From Leucobacter chromiireducens subsp. chromiireducens (lineage in GTDB: Bacteria > Actinomycetota > Actinomycetes > Actinomycetales > Microbacteriaceae): a DNA stretch of 64,000 nt. Position 1 is the stretch's first letter. Every line of letters begins with the position of its first letter. Position numbers and translations under genes: made by a program. The DNA lies in NCBI RefSeq assembly GCF_016758255.1, contig NZ_QYAD01000001.1, positions 1 through 64,000 on the forward strand, written 5' to 3'. This document shows, piece after piece, positions 53,000-62,157 of the stretch. Under the pieces are notes generated by a model. It saw only the letters and a program-made list of their open reading frames with translations. It was not told the DNA's origin and did not search any database.

Positions 53000-53683
53000 G
53001 TGCGACCTATTCAACGACGATCGCTCGTCGACACCGTTGTCGACGAGCTGAAGCGCGAAATCAGTGCCGGCCGCTGGGCACTCGGCGACCGCCTCCCCTC
53101 CGAGGCGGAGCTCACCACCACCCTCGGCGTGAGCCGACCCTCCGTGCGCGAGGCGGTTCGTTCCCTTGTCCAGCTCGGTCTCCTCGAGACGCGACAGGGA
53201 GACGGCACCTACCTCATCGCCACTGACGCCACGCAAGTAGCTTTGCGCCGGGCGATCCACTCCGCGGATGGCCGCGAAGTCATCCGCGTGCGCCGCGCGC
53301 TCGATGCACTTGCTGCGCGCGAGGCTGCGCAGTTCCGCACCGCGGCCAACCTCGCTGAGCTCGAGACGCACTTGCGCGACCGGGCTGCAGCAATCGCCGC
53401 GGGTGACGCGGAGGGATTCGCAGATGCCGACGTCGCGTTCCACCTCGGCATCGCCGAGGCCTCAGGAAACCAGCTCCTCACCGATCTGTACGCGAGCTTC
53501 GATACCTCCCTCCGGGAGTCTGTTGCAGACGCGTCGTGCCTCACCCAGCGCCACGACCCTGACCGCGCCGACATGCACGACGCGCTGTTCCAGGCCATCG
53601 TCGCGCAAGCCGCGGACGCAGCAGCAGCGGCAGCACTGGGAGTGCTCGAGCAGCAGGAGCGTCTGCTCGATGAGTCGAACTGA
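53000..53683 (+). CDS. GntR family regulator, FCD type
   Basis: A 227-residue FadR-like regulator: winged helix TTLGVSRPSVREAVRSLVQLGLLETRQGDGTYL (in pieces, about 36-70) and an FCD domain with the D-x3-H motif (DVAFHLGIAEASGNQLL). GTG start, with AAGGA nine bases upstream. It is divergent from the seven-gene amidohydrolase-importer operon and overlaps the next transporter gene by 14 bases, so it likely controls both directions in response to the imported compound or its product. Confidence 0.92.
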   Translation: MRPIQRRSLVDTVVDELKREISAGRWALGDRLPSEAELTTTLGVSRPSVREAVRSLVQLGLLETRQGDGTYLIATDATQVALRRAIHSADGREVIRVRRALDALAAREAAQFRTAANLAELETHLRDRAAAIAAGDAEGFADADVAFHLGIAEASGNQLLTDLYASFDTSLRESVADASCLTQRHDPDRADMHDALFQAIVAQAADAAAAAALGVLEQQERLLDESN

Positions 53684-54875
53684 ACGACGTCAGGCCGCAG
53701 CTGCAGGGATCCTCATCCTCGCAATTGGCTTGAGCGTCCGATTTCCCATCACTTCGGTCTCACCGCTTCTCCCAGAGATCGGCGCACGCTATGGGCTGAG
53801 CGCCGGCGGTCTCGCGATCTTGAGTTCGCTCCCCGTGCTCATGTTCGGCGTCGCCTCCCCGTTCGCTCCCCTCCTGGTACGGCGGCTTGGCCTGGCCCGA
53901 GCGATCACGGTGCTGCTCGCACTGCTCGCGACCGCGACCCTGCTCCGCCCGGTGTCGGCGCCCCTCCTCTTCACCGGCGTCATCCTCGGCGGGATGACCA
54001 TCGCCCTGCTCGGAGTCTTGGCACCCCAGGTGATCCGGCAGGCGCTTTCTCGACGCGGCGGATTCTGGACAGGGGTCTACACCACGTCGTTCGGCGTCAG
54101 CGCCGCAGCGGGTGCCGGGCTCACGGTACCCCTGTTCCACCTCCTCGACGACCGCGTTGCGCCCGCGCTCGCCGCGTGGGGGATTCCCCTGCTGATCGCA
54201 CTCGGGCTCTCACTCGGGCTCGGTTCCGCCCTCGGCTCGAGCGCGAGCAGCGGCCAGCAACACCCCGCCCAATCGTTCCGAGGCCTGCTCCGTACGCCAG
54301 GAATCTGGGCGGTCACCGGATTCTTCGGATGCCAAGCGCTCATTTACTTCGCGTTGACCGCATGGCTCCCGACGATTGCCATCGACCGCGGCATGAGCCC
54401 GAGCGAATCAGGCATGCTGCTCGCCTGGCTCAGCATCGCTGGCCTTCCCGCGTCACTCATCGCACCCACGCTCGCCTCACGCCCGCGGCTGCGCACCCCG
54501 CTCATCGTTGGTGTCGCCGCGCTCTCTGCCGTCAGCCTGCTGGGACTCGCCTACGGACCCATCTCACTCGCCCCGCTCGTCGTCGCGGCGCTCGGCATCG
54601 CACAGAGCGGCGCGTTTGGGCTCGCAATTGCGCTGATCGTGTTTACCGCACCAAGCGCCACGGCGACCGCGAGCTTCTCCGCCGTGAGCCAGGGCGTGGG
54701 CTACGCGTTCGCGGCAACCGGGCCGCTCCTGCTGGGCTTCCTCTCCCAGGCAGGGATTCCATGGTCCGCCGCCCTCCTGGTGCTTTTCGCGGTCGCCGTC
54801 ATCGAGCTCGGCTTCGGCATCGCAGGGTCTCGTGCGTCTCTGCGCCGCGGTACTGAGCCACCTCCGTCCACGTAA
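53670..54875 (+). CDS. CynX/NimT-like MFS transporter
   Basis: A 401-residue major facilitator with twelve hydrophobic segments, of the CynX (cyanate) branch as judged from LSVRFPITSVSPLLPEI at helix 1 and GVLAPQVIRQALSRRGGFWTGVYTT. AGGAG lies ten bases before the ATG inside the GntR gene, and the reading frames overlap by 14 bases, so the regulator and transporter are co-translated. It may export or import the product of the divergent operon; cyanate and similar small anions are precedents only. Confidence 0.88.
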   Translation: MSRTERRQAAAAGILILAIGLSVRFPITSVSPLLPEIGARYGLSAGGLAILSSLPVLMFGVASPFAPLLVRRLGLARAITVLLALLATATLLRPVSAPLLFTGVILGGMTIALLGVLAPQVIRQALSRRGGFWTGVYTTSFGVSAAAGAGLTVPLFHLLDDRVAPALAAWGIPLLIALGLSLGLGSALGSSASSGQQHPAQSFRGLLRTPGIWAVTGFFGCQALIYFALTAWLPTIAIDRGMSPSESGMLLAWLSIAGLPASLIAPTLASRPRLRTPLIVGVAALSAVSLLGLAYGPISLAPLVVAALGIAQSGAFGLAIALIVFTAPSATATASFSAVSQGVGYAFAATGPLLLGFLSQAGIPWSAALLVLFAVAVIELGFGIAGSRASLRRGTEPPPST

Positions 54876-54884
54876 GCTGGAGGC

Positions 54885-55103
54885 ATGCTGACGCTCGCCG
54901 GAATCCTGCTGCTCGTAAACGCTGTCTACAACATCGTGGTGTGGCCGCGCTTCTGGACGCGCGTCGCGAAGGATCCGCGCGCCCGTGACGAGCAGGGTCG
55001 CCCCACTCGCTTCCTCACGGTGCACGCAGTGCTGATCGGGATCGCGCTGCTCATCGCCGCGGCGTCCGCCGTTGCGGGCGTGATCGCGCTCGTGCAGGCG
55101 TAG
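54885..55103 (+). CDS. SCO4848-type small membrane protein
   Basis: A 72-residue protein with two hydrophobic helices around the basic loop WPRFWTRVAKDPRA. This small family (named after SCO4848 in Streptomyces) is common in Actinobacteria and has no known function. The ATG has both a GGAGGC ribosome binding site and a TAAGCT box six bases upstream, so it may be read from its own start. It lies nine bases after the CynX-like gene. Confidence 0.85.
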   Translation: MLTLAGILLLVNAVYNIVVWPRFWTRVAKDPRARDEQGRPTRFLTVHAVLIGIALLIAAASAVAGVIALVQA

Positions 55104-55120
55104 CCGCCGAAAACGGAACG

Positions 55121-55160
55121 AGGGAGGCCCGCCCACGCTTCTGCGTGGGCGGGCCTCCCT
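55121..55160. terminator. Strong bidirectional terminator
   Basis: A perfect 18-bp stem (AGGGAGGCCCGCCCACGC and its complement) with a TTCT loop separates the convergent SCO4848-type gene and a small acidic gene. Confidence 0.92.
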
Positions 55161-55172
55161 ACGGTGTCGCGA

Positions 55173-55355
55173 CTACTCTTCTTCGTCGTCCGACTCGACA
55201 TCATCCTCGTCGTCTGCGTCGTCGGGATGACCGGCACGCACGTGCGTCGCGGGCCCCAGGTGTGACGCTCCGCCCTCGCCCACCCAGCCATCGCCGGGAG
55301 TGCGTGCAGGATCGGAGTCGTGATCCGGAACTCTCTGATCTGGGTGCTCTGACAT
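55173..55355 (-). CDS. Small acidic hypothetical protein (60 aa)
   Basis: A hydrophilic, strongly acidic protein (MSEHPDQRVPDHDS...) ending in a run of Asp and Glu, with no membrane segment or known motif. GGAGG lies six bases before the chosen ATG, which favours this start over one 12 bases upstream. Bounded by a strong terminator downstream and by tagD on the other side. Likely disordered; function unknown. Confidence 0.65.
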   Translation of the reverse strand: MSEHPDQRVPDHDSDPARTPGDGWVGEGGASHLGPATHVRAGHPDDADDEDDVESDDEEE

Positions 55356-55510
55356 CGTGCCCTCCATCTCCGTCGATGCGCGGACCCGCCGCGCGGATAC
55401 CTCCCTCCCAGCTTACGCCGCCGCGAGCTCCACGGCACCAGGGAATTCGTCGCGCACGCGGGCGGGCTGGCTTCCCAGCCTGGAATCGGCTCAGCGCTTA
55501 GACTGGAGGG

Positions 55511-55909
55511 ATGAAGCGGATCCTCACCTACGGCACCTTTGACCTCCTGCACTGGGGTCACATCCGCCTGCTGCGTCGCGCACGTGCGCTCGGCGACTAC
55601 CTCGTGGTCGCCGCCTCCACGGAGGAGTTCAATGCGGGCAAGGGGAAGAAGACCTACCACGACTTCGAGACGCGCAAGAACATGCTCGAGGCGGTGCGCT
55701 ACGTCGACCTCGTGATCCCCGAAGAGGCGTGGGATCAGAAGATCCGCGACGTGCAGAAGTACGAGATCGACGCCGTGGTGATGGGCGGCGACTGGGAGGG
55801 CGATCCCCGCTTCGAGGTGCTGCGCGACTACTGCGAGGTCATCTACCTCGACCGCACCGAGGGCGTCTCCACCACCAAGATCAAGCGAGATCTCGGCGTC
55901 AACGCCTAG
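55511..55909 (+). CDS. tagD: Glycerol-3-phosphate cytidylyltransferase TagD
   Basis: A 132-residue nucleotidyltransferase that makes CDP-glycerol, a precursor of wall teichoic acid. The catalytic GTFDLLHWGHIRLL (about 6-19, with the HxGH motif as HWGH) and the second motif EGVSTTKIKRDL near the C-terminus are both clear. TAGACT, then GGAGGG, precede the ATG, so the same six bases may serve as spacer of a leaderless start or as ribosome binding site. No other teichoic acid genes are nearby. Confidence 0.94.
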   Translation: MKRILTYGTFDLLHWGHIRLLRRARALGDYLVVAASTEEFNAGKGKKTYHDFETRKNMLEAVRYVDLVIPEEAWDQKIRDVQKYEIDAVVMGGDWEGDPRFEVLRDYCEVIYLDRTEGVSTTKIKRDLGVNA

Positions 55910-55927
55910 CGCCGAGCTGCCGCAATG

Positions 55928-55970
55928 CACAGTGGCCCCGGTTCCCTCACGGGAAACCGGGGCCACTGTG
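55928..55970. terminator. Bidirectional terminator after tagD
   Basis: CACAGTGGCCCCGGTT pairs perfectly with AACCGGGGCCACTGTG (16 bp) around a short loop, between tagD and the convergent amino acid importer operon. Confidence 0.9.
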
Positions 55971-55992
55971 CGTGTACCGAGCAGTGCTCGCG

Positions 55993-56772
55993 CTAGAGGA
56001 CCTTGGAGAGGAAGGCCTTCGTGCGTTCGCGCTGCGGGTTCGACAGCACCTCGGCCGGGTCACCCTCCTCGACTACCACGCCGCCGTCCATGAAGACCAG
56101 CTTGTCTGCCACCTCACGGGCGAAGCCCATCTCGTGCGTCACCACGATCATGGTCATGCCGCTCTCGGCGAGGCCCTTCATGACGTCGAGCACTTCACCC
56201 ACCAGCTCGGGATCGAGGGCGGAGGTCGGCTCATCGAACAGCATGAGCTTCGGCTCCATCGCGAGCGCACGCGCAATGGCCACGCGCTGCTGCTGCCCAC
56301 CCGAGAGGTGCGCGGGGTAGTAGTCGTGCCGGTCCGCGAGGCCCACACGAGCAAGCAGTTCCATCGCCCGCGCCTTGAGTGCGGCCTTATTGCCCTTCTT
56401 GAGCAGGGTGGGCGCGAGCATCACGTTCTCGAGCGCGGTCATGTGCGGAAAGAGGTTAAAGCGCTGGAACACCATGCCGATGTCGCGCCGCTGCTTCGCC
56501 GCCTCGTGCGGGTGCATCTCGTAGAGCTTGTCGCCCTGCTGCCGGTAGCCGACGATCTCGCCGTCGACGGACAGTCGGCCCGCATTCACCGTCTCCAGGT
56601 GATTGATGCAGCGCAGGAAGGTCGACTTGCCCGAGCCCGAGGGGCCAACGAGGCACAGCACCTCACCACGCTGCACCTCGAGCGAGATGGACTTCAGCAC
56701 CAGGTTGGACCCGTAGGCCTTCGAGACACCCTCGGCCTTCACCATTGGAATGTCGGTTGCTTGCTGGCTCAT
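55993..56772 (-). CDS. Polar amino acid ABC importer ATPase (GlnQ type)
   Basis: A 259-residue ATPase with Walker [10 protein letters not shown] (about 39-47), signature [15 protein letters not shown], Walker [15 protein letters not shown] and the switch His in [12 protein letters not shown]. These are typical of ATPases of glutamine, histidine or cystine importers. Its ATG overlaps the permease stop by four bases. Last gene of binding protein-permease-ATPase. Confidence 0.95.
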   Translation of the reverse strand: MSQQATDIPMVKAEGVSKAYGSNLVLKSISLEVQRGEVLCLVGPSGSGKSTFLRCINHLETVNAGRLSVDGEIVGYRQQGDKLYEMHPHEAAKQRRDIGMVFQRFNLFPHMTALENVMLAPTLLKKGNKAALKARAMELLARVGLADRHDYYPAHLSGGQQQRVAIARALAMEPKLMLFDEPTSALDPELVGEVLDVMKGLAESGMTMIVVTHEMGFAREVADKLVFMDGGVVVEEGDPAEVLSNPQRERTKAFLSKVL

Positions 56773-57800
56773 ACCATGCCTCCCCCGGGGCGCTGGCGCG
56801 GCGGCACAATCCCGGTGCGGCCGTCCTTTTCCTCATACGTCGGGTACGTCCCGTCGGTTCCCACCACACCGATGGCGGCGGTCTCTACCGTGGGCGTCAT
56901 CACGTCGGGGCGCTGTGCGACGCCCCGCGCGAAGTGCCGCTCCAGGTAGTACTGGCCCACCATGAGCACCGAGGTGACGGCGAGGTACCAGATCGAGGCA
57001 ACGATGAGCATCGGCACCGGCTTGTAGGTGACTGCCGAGATGTCCTTCGTCTTCATGAAGAGCTCGAGCGTGAATGGCACCGCGTTGACGAGCGAGGTGG
57101 TCTTCAGCATCGAGATGACCTCGTTGCCCGTCGGCGGGATGATGACGCGCATCGCCTGCGGCAGGATGACCCGGGTCATCGTGTGCCACCAGCCCAGTCC
57201 GAGCGCCACAGCGGCCTCGTCCTGACCCTTGTCAACCGACAGCAGGCCCGCGCGCACGATCTCGGCCATGTAGGCGGCCTCGTTCAGCGCGAGGCCGATG
57301 ATCGCGAGCGTGAACGCCGTCATGATCGTGTTCGTCTCGAACTCGAAGAACGGTTCCATGAACGGGATTCCGAAGCCGATCTTCGGGTAGATCACCGCAA
57401 AGAGTCCCCAGAAGGTGAGCTGCACGTAGACCGGGGTACCACGGAAGATCCAGAGGTACACCCAGGCGATGGACTTCACCACCGGGTTCGGCGACAGACG
57501 CATCACCGCGAGCAGGATCCCGAGCACGATGGCGATGATCATCGAGTAGACGGTGAGCTGCAGGGTGTAGCCAACGGCCGAGACGATGCGCGTATCGAAG
57601 AGATACTTGCCCACCTCAGGCCAGTCAAAGGCCTCGCGGTTCGCGGCATCAATCACAAACAGAACGGCGAGCACTGCCAGCACGACGGCAAGCGCGATGC
57701 GGCCGGGATGCTTGAGCTTGATCGCCTCGATGGGCTCGGATTCGTAGAAGGGCTGGGGCTTCGGGGTGGTCCCCGAAGCCCCGCCCGTGTTCTCAGACAT
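56769..57800 (-). CDS. Polar amino acid ABC importer permease (HisM/GlnP type)
   Basis: A 343-residue permease, longer than usual because of a polar N-terminal region of about 30 residues and a C-terminal tail after the last helix. The core shows [35 protein letters not shown] and the coupling motif [28 protein letters not shown] (in pieces) of the HisMQ family. Start has AGGAACACTCC upstream. It sits between its binding protein and ATPase genes. Confidence 0.93.
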   Translation of the reverse strand: MSENTGGASGTTPKPQPFYESEPIEAIKLKHPGRIALAVVLAVLAVLFVIDAANREAFDWPEVGKYLFDTRIVSAVGYTLQLTVYSMIIAIVLGILLAVMRLSPNPVVKSIAWVYLWIFRGTPVYVQLTFWGLFAVIYPKIGFGIPFMEPFFEFETNTIMTAFTLAIIGLALNEAAYMAEIVRAGLLSVDKGQDEAAVALGLGWWHTMTRVILPQAMRVIIPPTGNEVISMLKTTSLVNAVPFTLELFMKTKDISAVTYKPVPMLIVASIWYLAVTSVLMVGQYYLERHFARGVAQRPDVMTPTVETAAIGVVGTDGTYPTYEEKDGRTGIVPPRQRPGGGMV

Positions 57801-57851
57801 AGCGGAGTGTTCCTACTTCACTGTGGGTTCGGATACGACTGTTGATCGGGA

Positions 57852-58736
57852 TCAGGAGCCGGCGTTGATCGTTGCCTTCTCGATTGCCCCGTCTTCAACG
57901 CCCGCCTTCGTGAGGATCTCGAGGTACGTGCCGTCGTCCATAAGCGACTGGAGCGCAAGCTGGACGGCCTTCGTGAGGTCGGTGTCCTTGGGAAGCGCGT
58001 AGCCGTAAGGTGCGACGTCGAACGTCTCGCCGGCCGCCGCAATCTTGTCGCTCTGCGCTGCGATCGCGTCGAGGGTCACGGGCGAATCAGCGCTGAACGC
58101 CTCAGCCTGGCCCAGCACGACGGCGTTCGTTGCCTCAGCCTGGCCTTCGAAGGGCATGATGTCAATCTTGGGCTTGCCCGCGGCCTCGCACTCGGCCGAC
58201 TTCGCCGGGAGCTCGTCGGTGTGCTCGAAGGTGCCCGACTGCACGGCGACCTTCAGCCCGCATGCGTTGTTCGGGTCGATGTCGGAGCCGATGGGTGCGG
58301 CCCACAGCACGCCGGCCTCGTAGAAGTTGACGAAGTCGACGGTCTTCTGGCGCTCGGCGTTGTCCGTGAAGGACGACGAGCCCATGTTCATCTTGCCGCC
58401 CTGAATGCTCGGGATGATCGTGTCGAAGCTTGCTTCCTCCCACACGGGCTCGAGGCCCAGGCGGGCGGAGACTGCGTTGGCAAGGTCGACGCCCCAGCCG
58501 ACGATCTCGCCGGAGGAGTTCTTGTACTCGTTGGGCGGGTACGATCCGTCGGTGCCGAGTACGAGCTTGCCGGTGTCCTTGATGTCGGCGGGGACGAGCG
58601 CCGCGGCCTTCTCATCGACACTGATCTTCGAGGTGTCGGTGGACTCGTGCTTCGGGCCCTCCTCGTTCGTCACGCACCCGGTGAGGGTGAGCAGCGCGGC
58701 TGCGGCGAGCGCGGGGAGCGCGTATCGAATCTTCAT
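57852..58736 (-). CDS. Polar amino acid ABC importer substrate-binding lipoprotein
   Basis: A 294-residue SBP family 3 lipoprotein: signal MKIRYALPALAAAALLTL, lipobox LTGC, then the ligand domain with GTDGSYPPNEYKNSSGEIVGWGVDLANAV (in pieces) near residue 60-90. The Asp/Tyr-rich first contact region and IIPSIQGGKMNMGSSSFTDNAER resemble cystine, glutamine or arginine binders; the exact ligand is not clear. GGAGAG precedes the ATG. First gene of the operon; the 227-base upstream gap must hold its promoter, which I cannot fix. Confidence 0.93.
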   Translation of the reverse strand: MKIRYALPALAAAALLTLTGCVTNEEGPKHESTDTSKISVDEKAAALVPADIKDTGKLVLGTDGSYPPNEYKNSSGEIVGWGVDLANAVSARLGLEPVWEEASFDTIIPSIQGGKMNMGSSSFTDNAERQKTVDFVNFYEAGVLWAAPIGSDIDPNNACGLKVAVQSGTFEHTDELPAKSAECEAAGKPKIDIMPFEGQAEATNAVVLGQAEAFSADSPVTLDAIAAQSDKIAAAGETFDVAPYGYALPKDTDLTKAVQLALQSLMDDGTYLEILTKAGVEDGAIEKATINAGS

Positions 58737-58963
58737 TGATCTCTCCAATGTGAAGCATCGCGCAATCCCGGTGCCGGGAGTGGACGTCGCTTCGTTGCGT
58801 CATGTCGCTCCGAGTGTACTGCGCGTGGGACGCCACTCAACTACAGAGTCTCTACCCGGCTCCATACTGGGGCTTGATCCGGGGCAAGATTGACCGGAAT
58901 GGCGCGAATCTCCGGCCCGCTCGGGTACGCGCGGGCGGATAACATTCTGATGACGCCCTCGGC

Positions 58964-59668
58964 TTAGCGCGCGTCGAGCTCCAGCCGGTACCCCATGCCG
59001 GGCTCCGTGATGAGGAAACGCGGGACGCTCGCATCCCGCTCAAGCTTCTTCCGCAGCTGCGAAATGTAGAGCCGCAGGTACCCGGTGTCGGTCACGTGTT
59101 CGCTCCCCCAGATGTGGGTGAGGAGCGTCTGCCGCGTGACGAGCTTCCCCGGGTTGCGCAGGAGCAGTTCGAGCACCTGCCACTCGGTGGGCGTGAGACG
59201 GATCTGCCGTCGCCCGCCTCCCGTCGCGTCCACGACGCTGCGCGCGGCAAGGTCCACCGTGATCTCGCCGAGCGTCACCACGAGCGCGGGAGGCGCCGTC
59301 TCCTCCTGTTGCGGCAGGCGGCGCGTGAGCGCGCGCACGCGAGCCAGCAGCTCCTCCACCGAAAACGGCTTCGTGAGGTAGTCGTCGGCGCCCGCGTCAA
59401 GGGCGTCCACCTTGTCCGCGGTGCCCGCGCGCCCGGACACCACGAGGATCGGAGCCTGTGACCAACCGCGCACCGCGTGGATCACCTCGACCCCATCGAG
59501 GTTCGGCATCCCGAGATCGAGGATGAGCAGCTCGGGGCGCTCAGCGATCGCGGTACTGATCGCCGACGCGCCGTCGACCGCGGTGAGAATCTCGTAGCCC
59601 TGCGCCGTGAGCGTGATGCGCAGCGCTCGGAGCAGCTGCGGATCATCGTCGGCGATGAGAATCTTCAC
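58964..59668 (-). CDS. kdpE: Response regulator KdpE
   Basis: A 234-residue OmpR/PhoB-type regulator. The receiver domain has the acidic pocket DDD at 7-9, the phospho-acceptor Asp51 in LILDLGMPNLDG and the switch Lys in TKPFSVEELLARV. The C-terminal winged helix (about 135-230) contains LTPTEWQVLELLLRNPGKLVTRQTLL in pieces and the end LITEPGMGYRLEL. Overlaps kdpD by four bases. It should activate kdp genes at low potassium or osmotic stress. Confidence 0.95.
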   Translation of the reverse strand: MKILIADDDPQLLRALRITLTAQGYEILTAVDGASAISTAIAERPELLILDLGMPNLDGVEVIHAVRGWSQAPILVVSGRAGTADKVDALDAGADDYLTKPFSVEELLARVRALTRRLPQQEETAPPALVVTLGEITVDLAARSVVDATGGGRRQIRLTPTEWQVLELLLRNPGKLVTRQTLLTHIWGSEHVTDTGYLRLYISQLRKKLERDASVPRFLITEPGMGYRLELDAR

Positions 59669-62157
59669 GGCCGTCCCTTCGTCCCGGAGGCCGCCGCGAG
59701 CGAGACGACCATCGTGAGGCCCCCGCCCGGGGTATCCTCGGGCTCCAGTGTGCCACCCATCGCCTCGACGAAGCCCTTGGAGAGCGCGAGGCCCAGGCCG
59801 AGGCCGGTGCCGTTGTCGGTATCTCCCAGCCGCTGGAAGGGCACGAACACCTCGTCGCGGCGGGCGGCCGGGATCCCGGGCCCGTGGTCGATCACGCGCA
59901 CCTCGACGCGATCTGCGAACGTGCTCGTCGCGATACGGACGGGGCTGCCGGGCGGCGCGAAGCGCGTGGCGTTCGCGAGGAGGTTGGCGAGCACTCGCTG
60001 CAGCAGCACGGGATCCGCGCTCGCCTGCTGCTCGCCATGTTCAAGCGCGAGCTCCACCTCTGCGGGGCCGAGGCCCAGCTCGTCGAGCGCGGGGCCCACG
60101 ACATCCGCGGGGTCGAGCGGCGCAGTGTCGATGGTGAGCGCGTCGGCTTGCAGGCGGCTCACGTCGAGCAGATCGGTCACGAGCGCGGTCAGTGCGGTGA
60201 GGCTCTCGTCCGCCGTGTCGAGGAGTGCGCGGCGATCGTCCGCGCCGAGGGAAGGTCCGGTGGTACGCAAGCCCCCAACCGCCGCGGTCGCTGCGGCGAG
60301 CGGGCGCCGCAGGTCATGGCTGAGGGCGGACAGCAGTGCGCCGCGCACCCGGTCCGACGCCGCGATGGGCGCGATCTCGCTCGCCGTGTCCGCGAGATGC
60401 TGATGCTCGAGCGCGGCGGCGAGCTGGGCGGTGATCACCGCGAGCAGCCGCTGCTCAGACGCGGGCAGGTCTCCGCCGAAGAGCAGCAGCTCGCCGCGCT
60501 CGCCCACGGGCAGCCGGCTCGTCACCTCCCCGTCGTGCACGCCCGACTCGGCAACCGTCTCGCCGTCCTCCACGAGCCGCACCCCGCGCAGCGCAAACGC
60601 CTCGCGCGCACGGTCCACGAGTGCCTCGACCGCGCTGTCGCCGCGGAGCACGCTCCCGGCCACGGTTTGGATCAGCTCGGACTCAGCCGCAGCGCGTCGC
60701 GCCACCCGGGCGGCGCGGGCCGCGCGATCCACCACGAAGCTCACGAGCGCCGCAATGGTCGTGTACAACAGCAAGGCAATCACGTGCATCGGATCCGTGA
60801 TCGTCACCGTGTACAGCGGCGCGATGAAGAGAAAGTCGAGCGTGATCCCCGAGAGCACGGCCGCAAAGAGCGCCGGCCACAGGCCACCCACGAGCGCAAC
60901 GATGACCACGAGCAGCTGATAGCTCAGCACATCTCCCGTGATCGACTCGGGGCTGCGCATGGTGAAGAGCAGCCACGTGAGCAGCGGACCCGCGATGAGC
61001 GCGAGCAGGAAGCCGGCGAGCCGCCGCCGCACCGTGAGCCCACCGCCCAGGCGGGGCAGCGCGCGCGTGCCACCGGCTCCTGCGTGGTTGACGATGTGCA
61101 CATCAATGTCGCCAGACTCGCGGATCACCGTCGCGCCGATCCCGGGCCCCGTGAGCGCCGTCGCGAGGCGGCCGCGCCGACTCGCTCCGAGCACGAGCTG
61201 CGTCGCGTTCTGCGAGCGGGCGAACTCGACGAGCGCGGTTGGCACGTCCGAGCCGAGCACCTGATGGTACGAGCCACCGAGCTGTTCGGTCAGCGCGCGC
61301 TGCTGGGCGAGAGCGGCAGGGTTACCCGCGCGCAAACCGTCTGGGCTCGTCGCGTGCACGGCGACGAGCGCGCCGCCGGAGGCCCGCGCCGCGATGCGCG
61401 CGCCGCGGCGCAACAGGGTCTCGCCCTCGGGTCCGCCCGTGAGCGCGACCACCACACGCTCGCGCGCCTCCCAGGTGCGGTCGATGCCGTGCGCGCTGCG
61501 ATAGCTGGTGAGCGCCTGGTCCACCTCGTCGGCGAGCCACAGCAGCGCAAGCTCGCGAAGCGCCGTGAGATTGCCCAGCCGGAAGTAGTTGGAGAGCGCG
61601 GCGTCGATGCGCTCAGCCGGGTACACCACCCCGCCGGCGAGCCGATCGCGCAGCGCCTGCGGGGCGAGATCGATTACCTCGATCTGATCCGCGTCGCGGA
61701 GGAAGCGATCCGGCACCGTCTCACGCTGCGGCACCCCGGTGATCTGCTCCACCACATCGTTCAGTGAAGCGATGTGCTGAATGTTGAGGGTGGAGAGCAC
61801 ATCGATGCCGGCTTCGAGCAGCTCGGCAACGTCCTGCCACCGCTTCTCGTTGCGCGACCCCGGCGCGTTCGTGTGCGCGAGCTCGTCAACCAGCGCGAGC
61901 TGCGGTCGGCGCGACAGCACTGCATCGAGGTCCATTTCCTCGAGCGCCACTCCCCGGTGCGCCACAGCGCGGCGTGGCACCGCGGGCAGGCCCGCCGTCA
62001 TCGCGGCGGTCGCGGCACGGCCGTGGGTCTCCACGATCCCAATCACCACATCGGTGCCCGCGCTCTGCAGGTGCCGGCCCTCCTCGAGCATCGCGTAGGT
62101 CTTGCCCACGCCGGGGGCGGCCCCGAGCAGCACCCGCAGTCGCCCCCGTGTCGTCAT
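59665..62157 (-). CDS. kdpD: Osmosensitive K+ channel histidine kinase KdpD
   Basis: An 830-residue sensor kinase. Order of domains: KdpD N-terminal domain with Walker A GAAPGVGKT (12-20) and DELAHTNAPGSRNEKRW; a universal stress-like domain (about 225-360); four membrane helices (about 375-475); a GAF-like region; the HisKA helix with phosphorylated His614 (LSHDLRRPLAAA); and the HATPase domain with DHGPGIP and GTGLGLGLALSKGF. Length is close to the usual 850-900. Overlaps kdpC upstream and kdpE downstream. Confidence 0.96.
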   Translation of the reverse strand: MTTRGRLRVLLGAAPGVGKTYAMLEEGRHLQSAGTDVVIGIVETHGRAATAAMTAGLPAVPRRAVAHRGVALEEMDLDAVLSRRPQLALVDELAHTNAPGSRNEKRWQDVAELLEAGIDVLSTLNIQHIASLNDVVEQITGVPQRETVPDRFLRDADQIEVIDLAPQALRDRLAGGVVYPAERIDAALSNYFRLGNLTALRELALLWLADEVDQALTSYRSAHGIDRTWEARERVVVALTGGPEGETLLRRGARIAARASGGALVAVHATSPDGLRAGNPAALAQQRALTEQLGGSYHQVLGSDVPTALVEFARSQNATQLVLGASRRGRLATALTGPGIGATVIRESGDIDVHIVNHAGAGGTRALPRLGGGLTVRRRLAGFLLALIAGPLLTWLLFTMRSPESITGDVLSYQLLVVIVALVGGLWPALFAAVLSGITLDFLFIAPLYTVTITDPMHVIALLLYTTIAALVSFVVDRAARAARVARRAAAESELIQTVAGSVLRGDSAVEALVDRAREAFALRGVRLVEDGETVAESGVHDGEVTSRLPVGERGELLLFGGDLPASEQRLLAVITAQLAAALEHQHLADTASEIAPIAASDRVRGALLSALSHDLRRPLAAATAAVGGLRTTGPSLGADDRRALLDTADESLTALTALVTDLLDVSRLQADALTIDTAPLDPADVVGPALDELGLGPAEVELALEHGEQQASADPVLLQRVLANLLANATRFAPPGSPVRIATSTFADRVEVRVIDHGPGIPAARRDEVFVPFQRLGDTDNGTGLGLGLALSKGFVEAMGGTLEPEDTPGGGLTMVVSLAAASGTKGRP

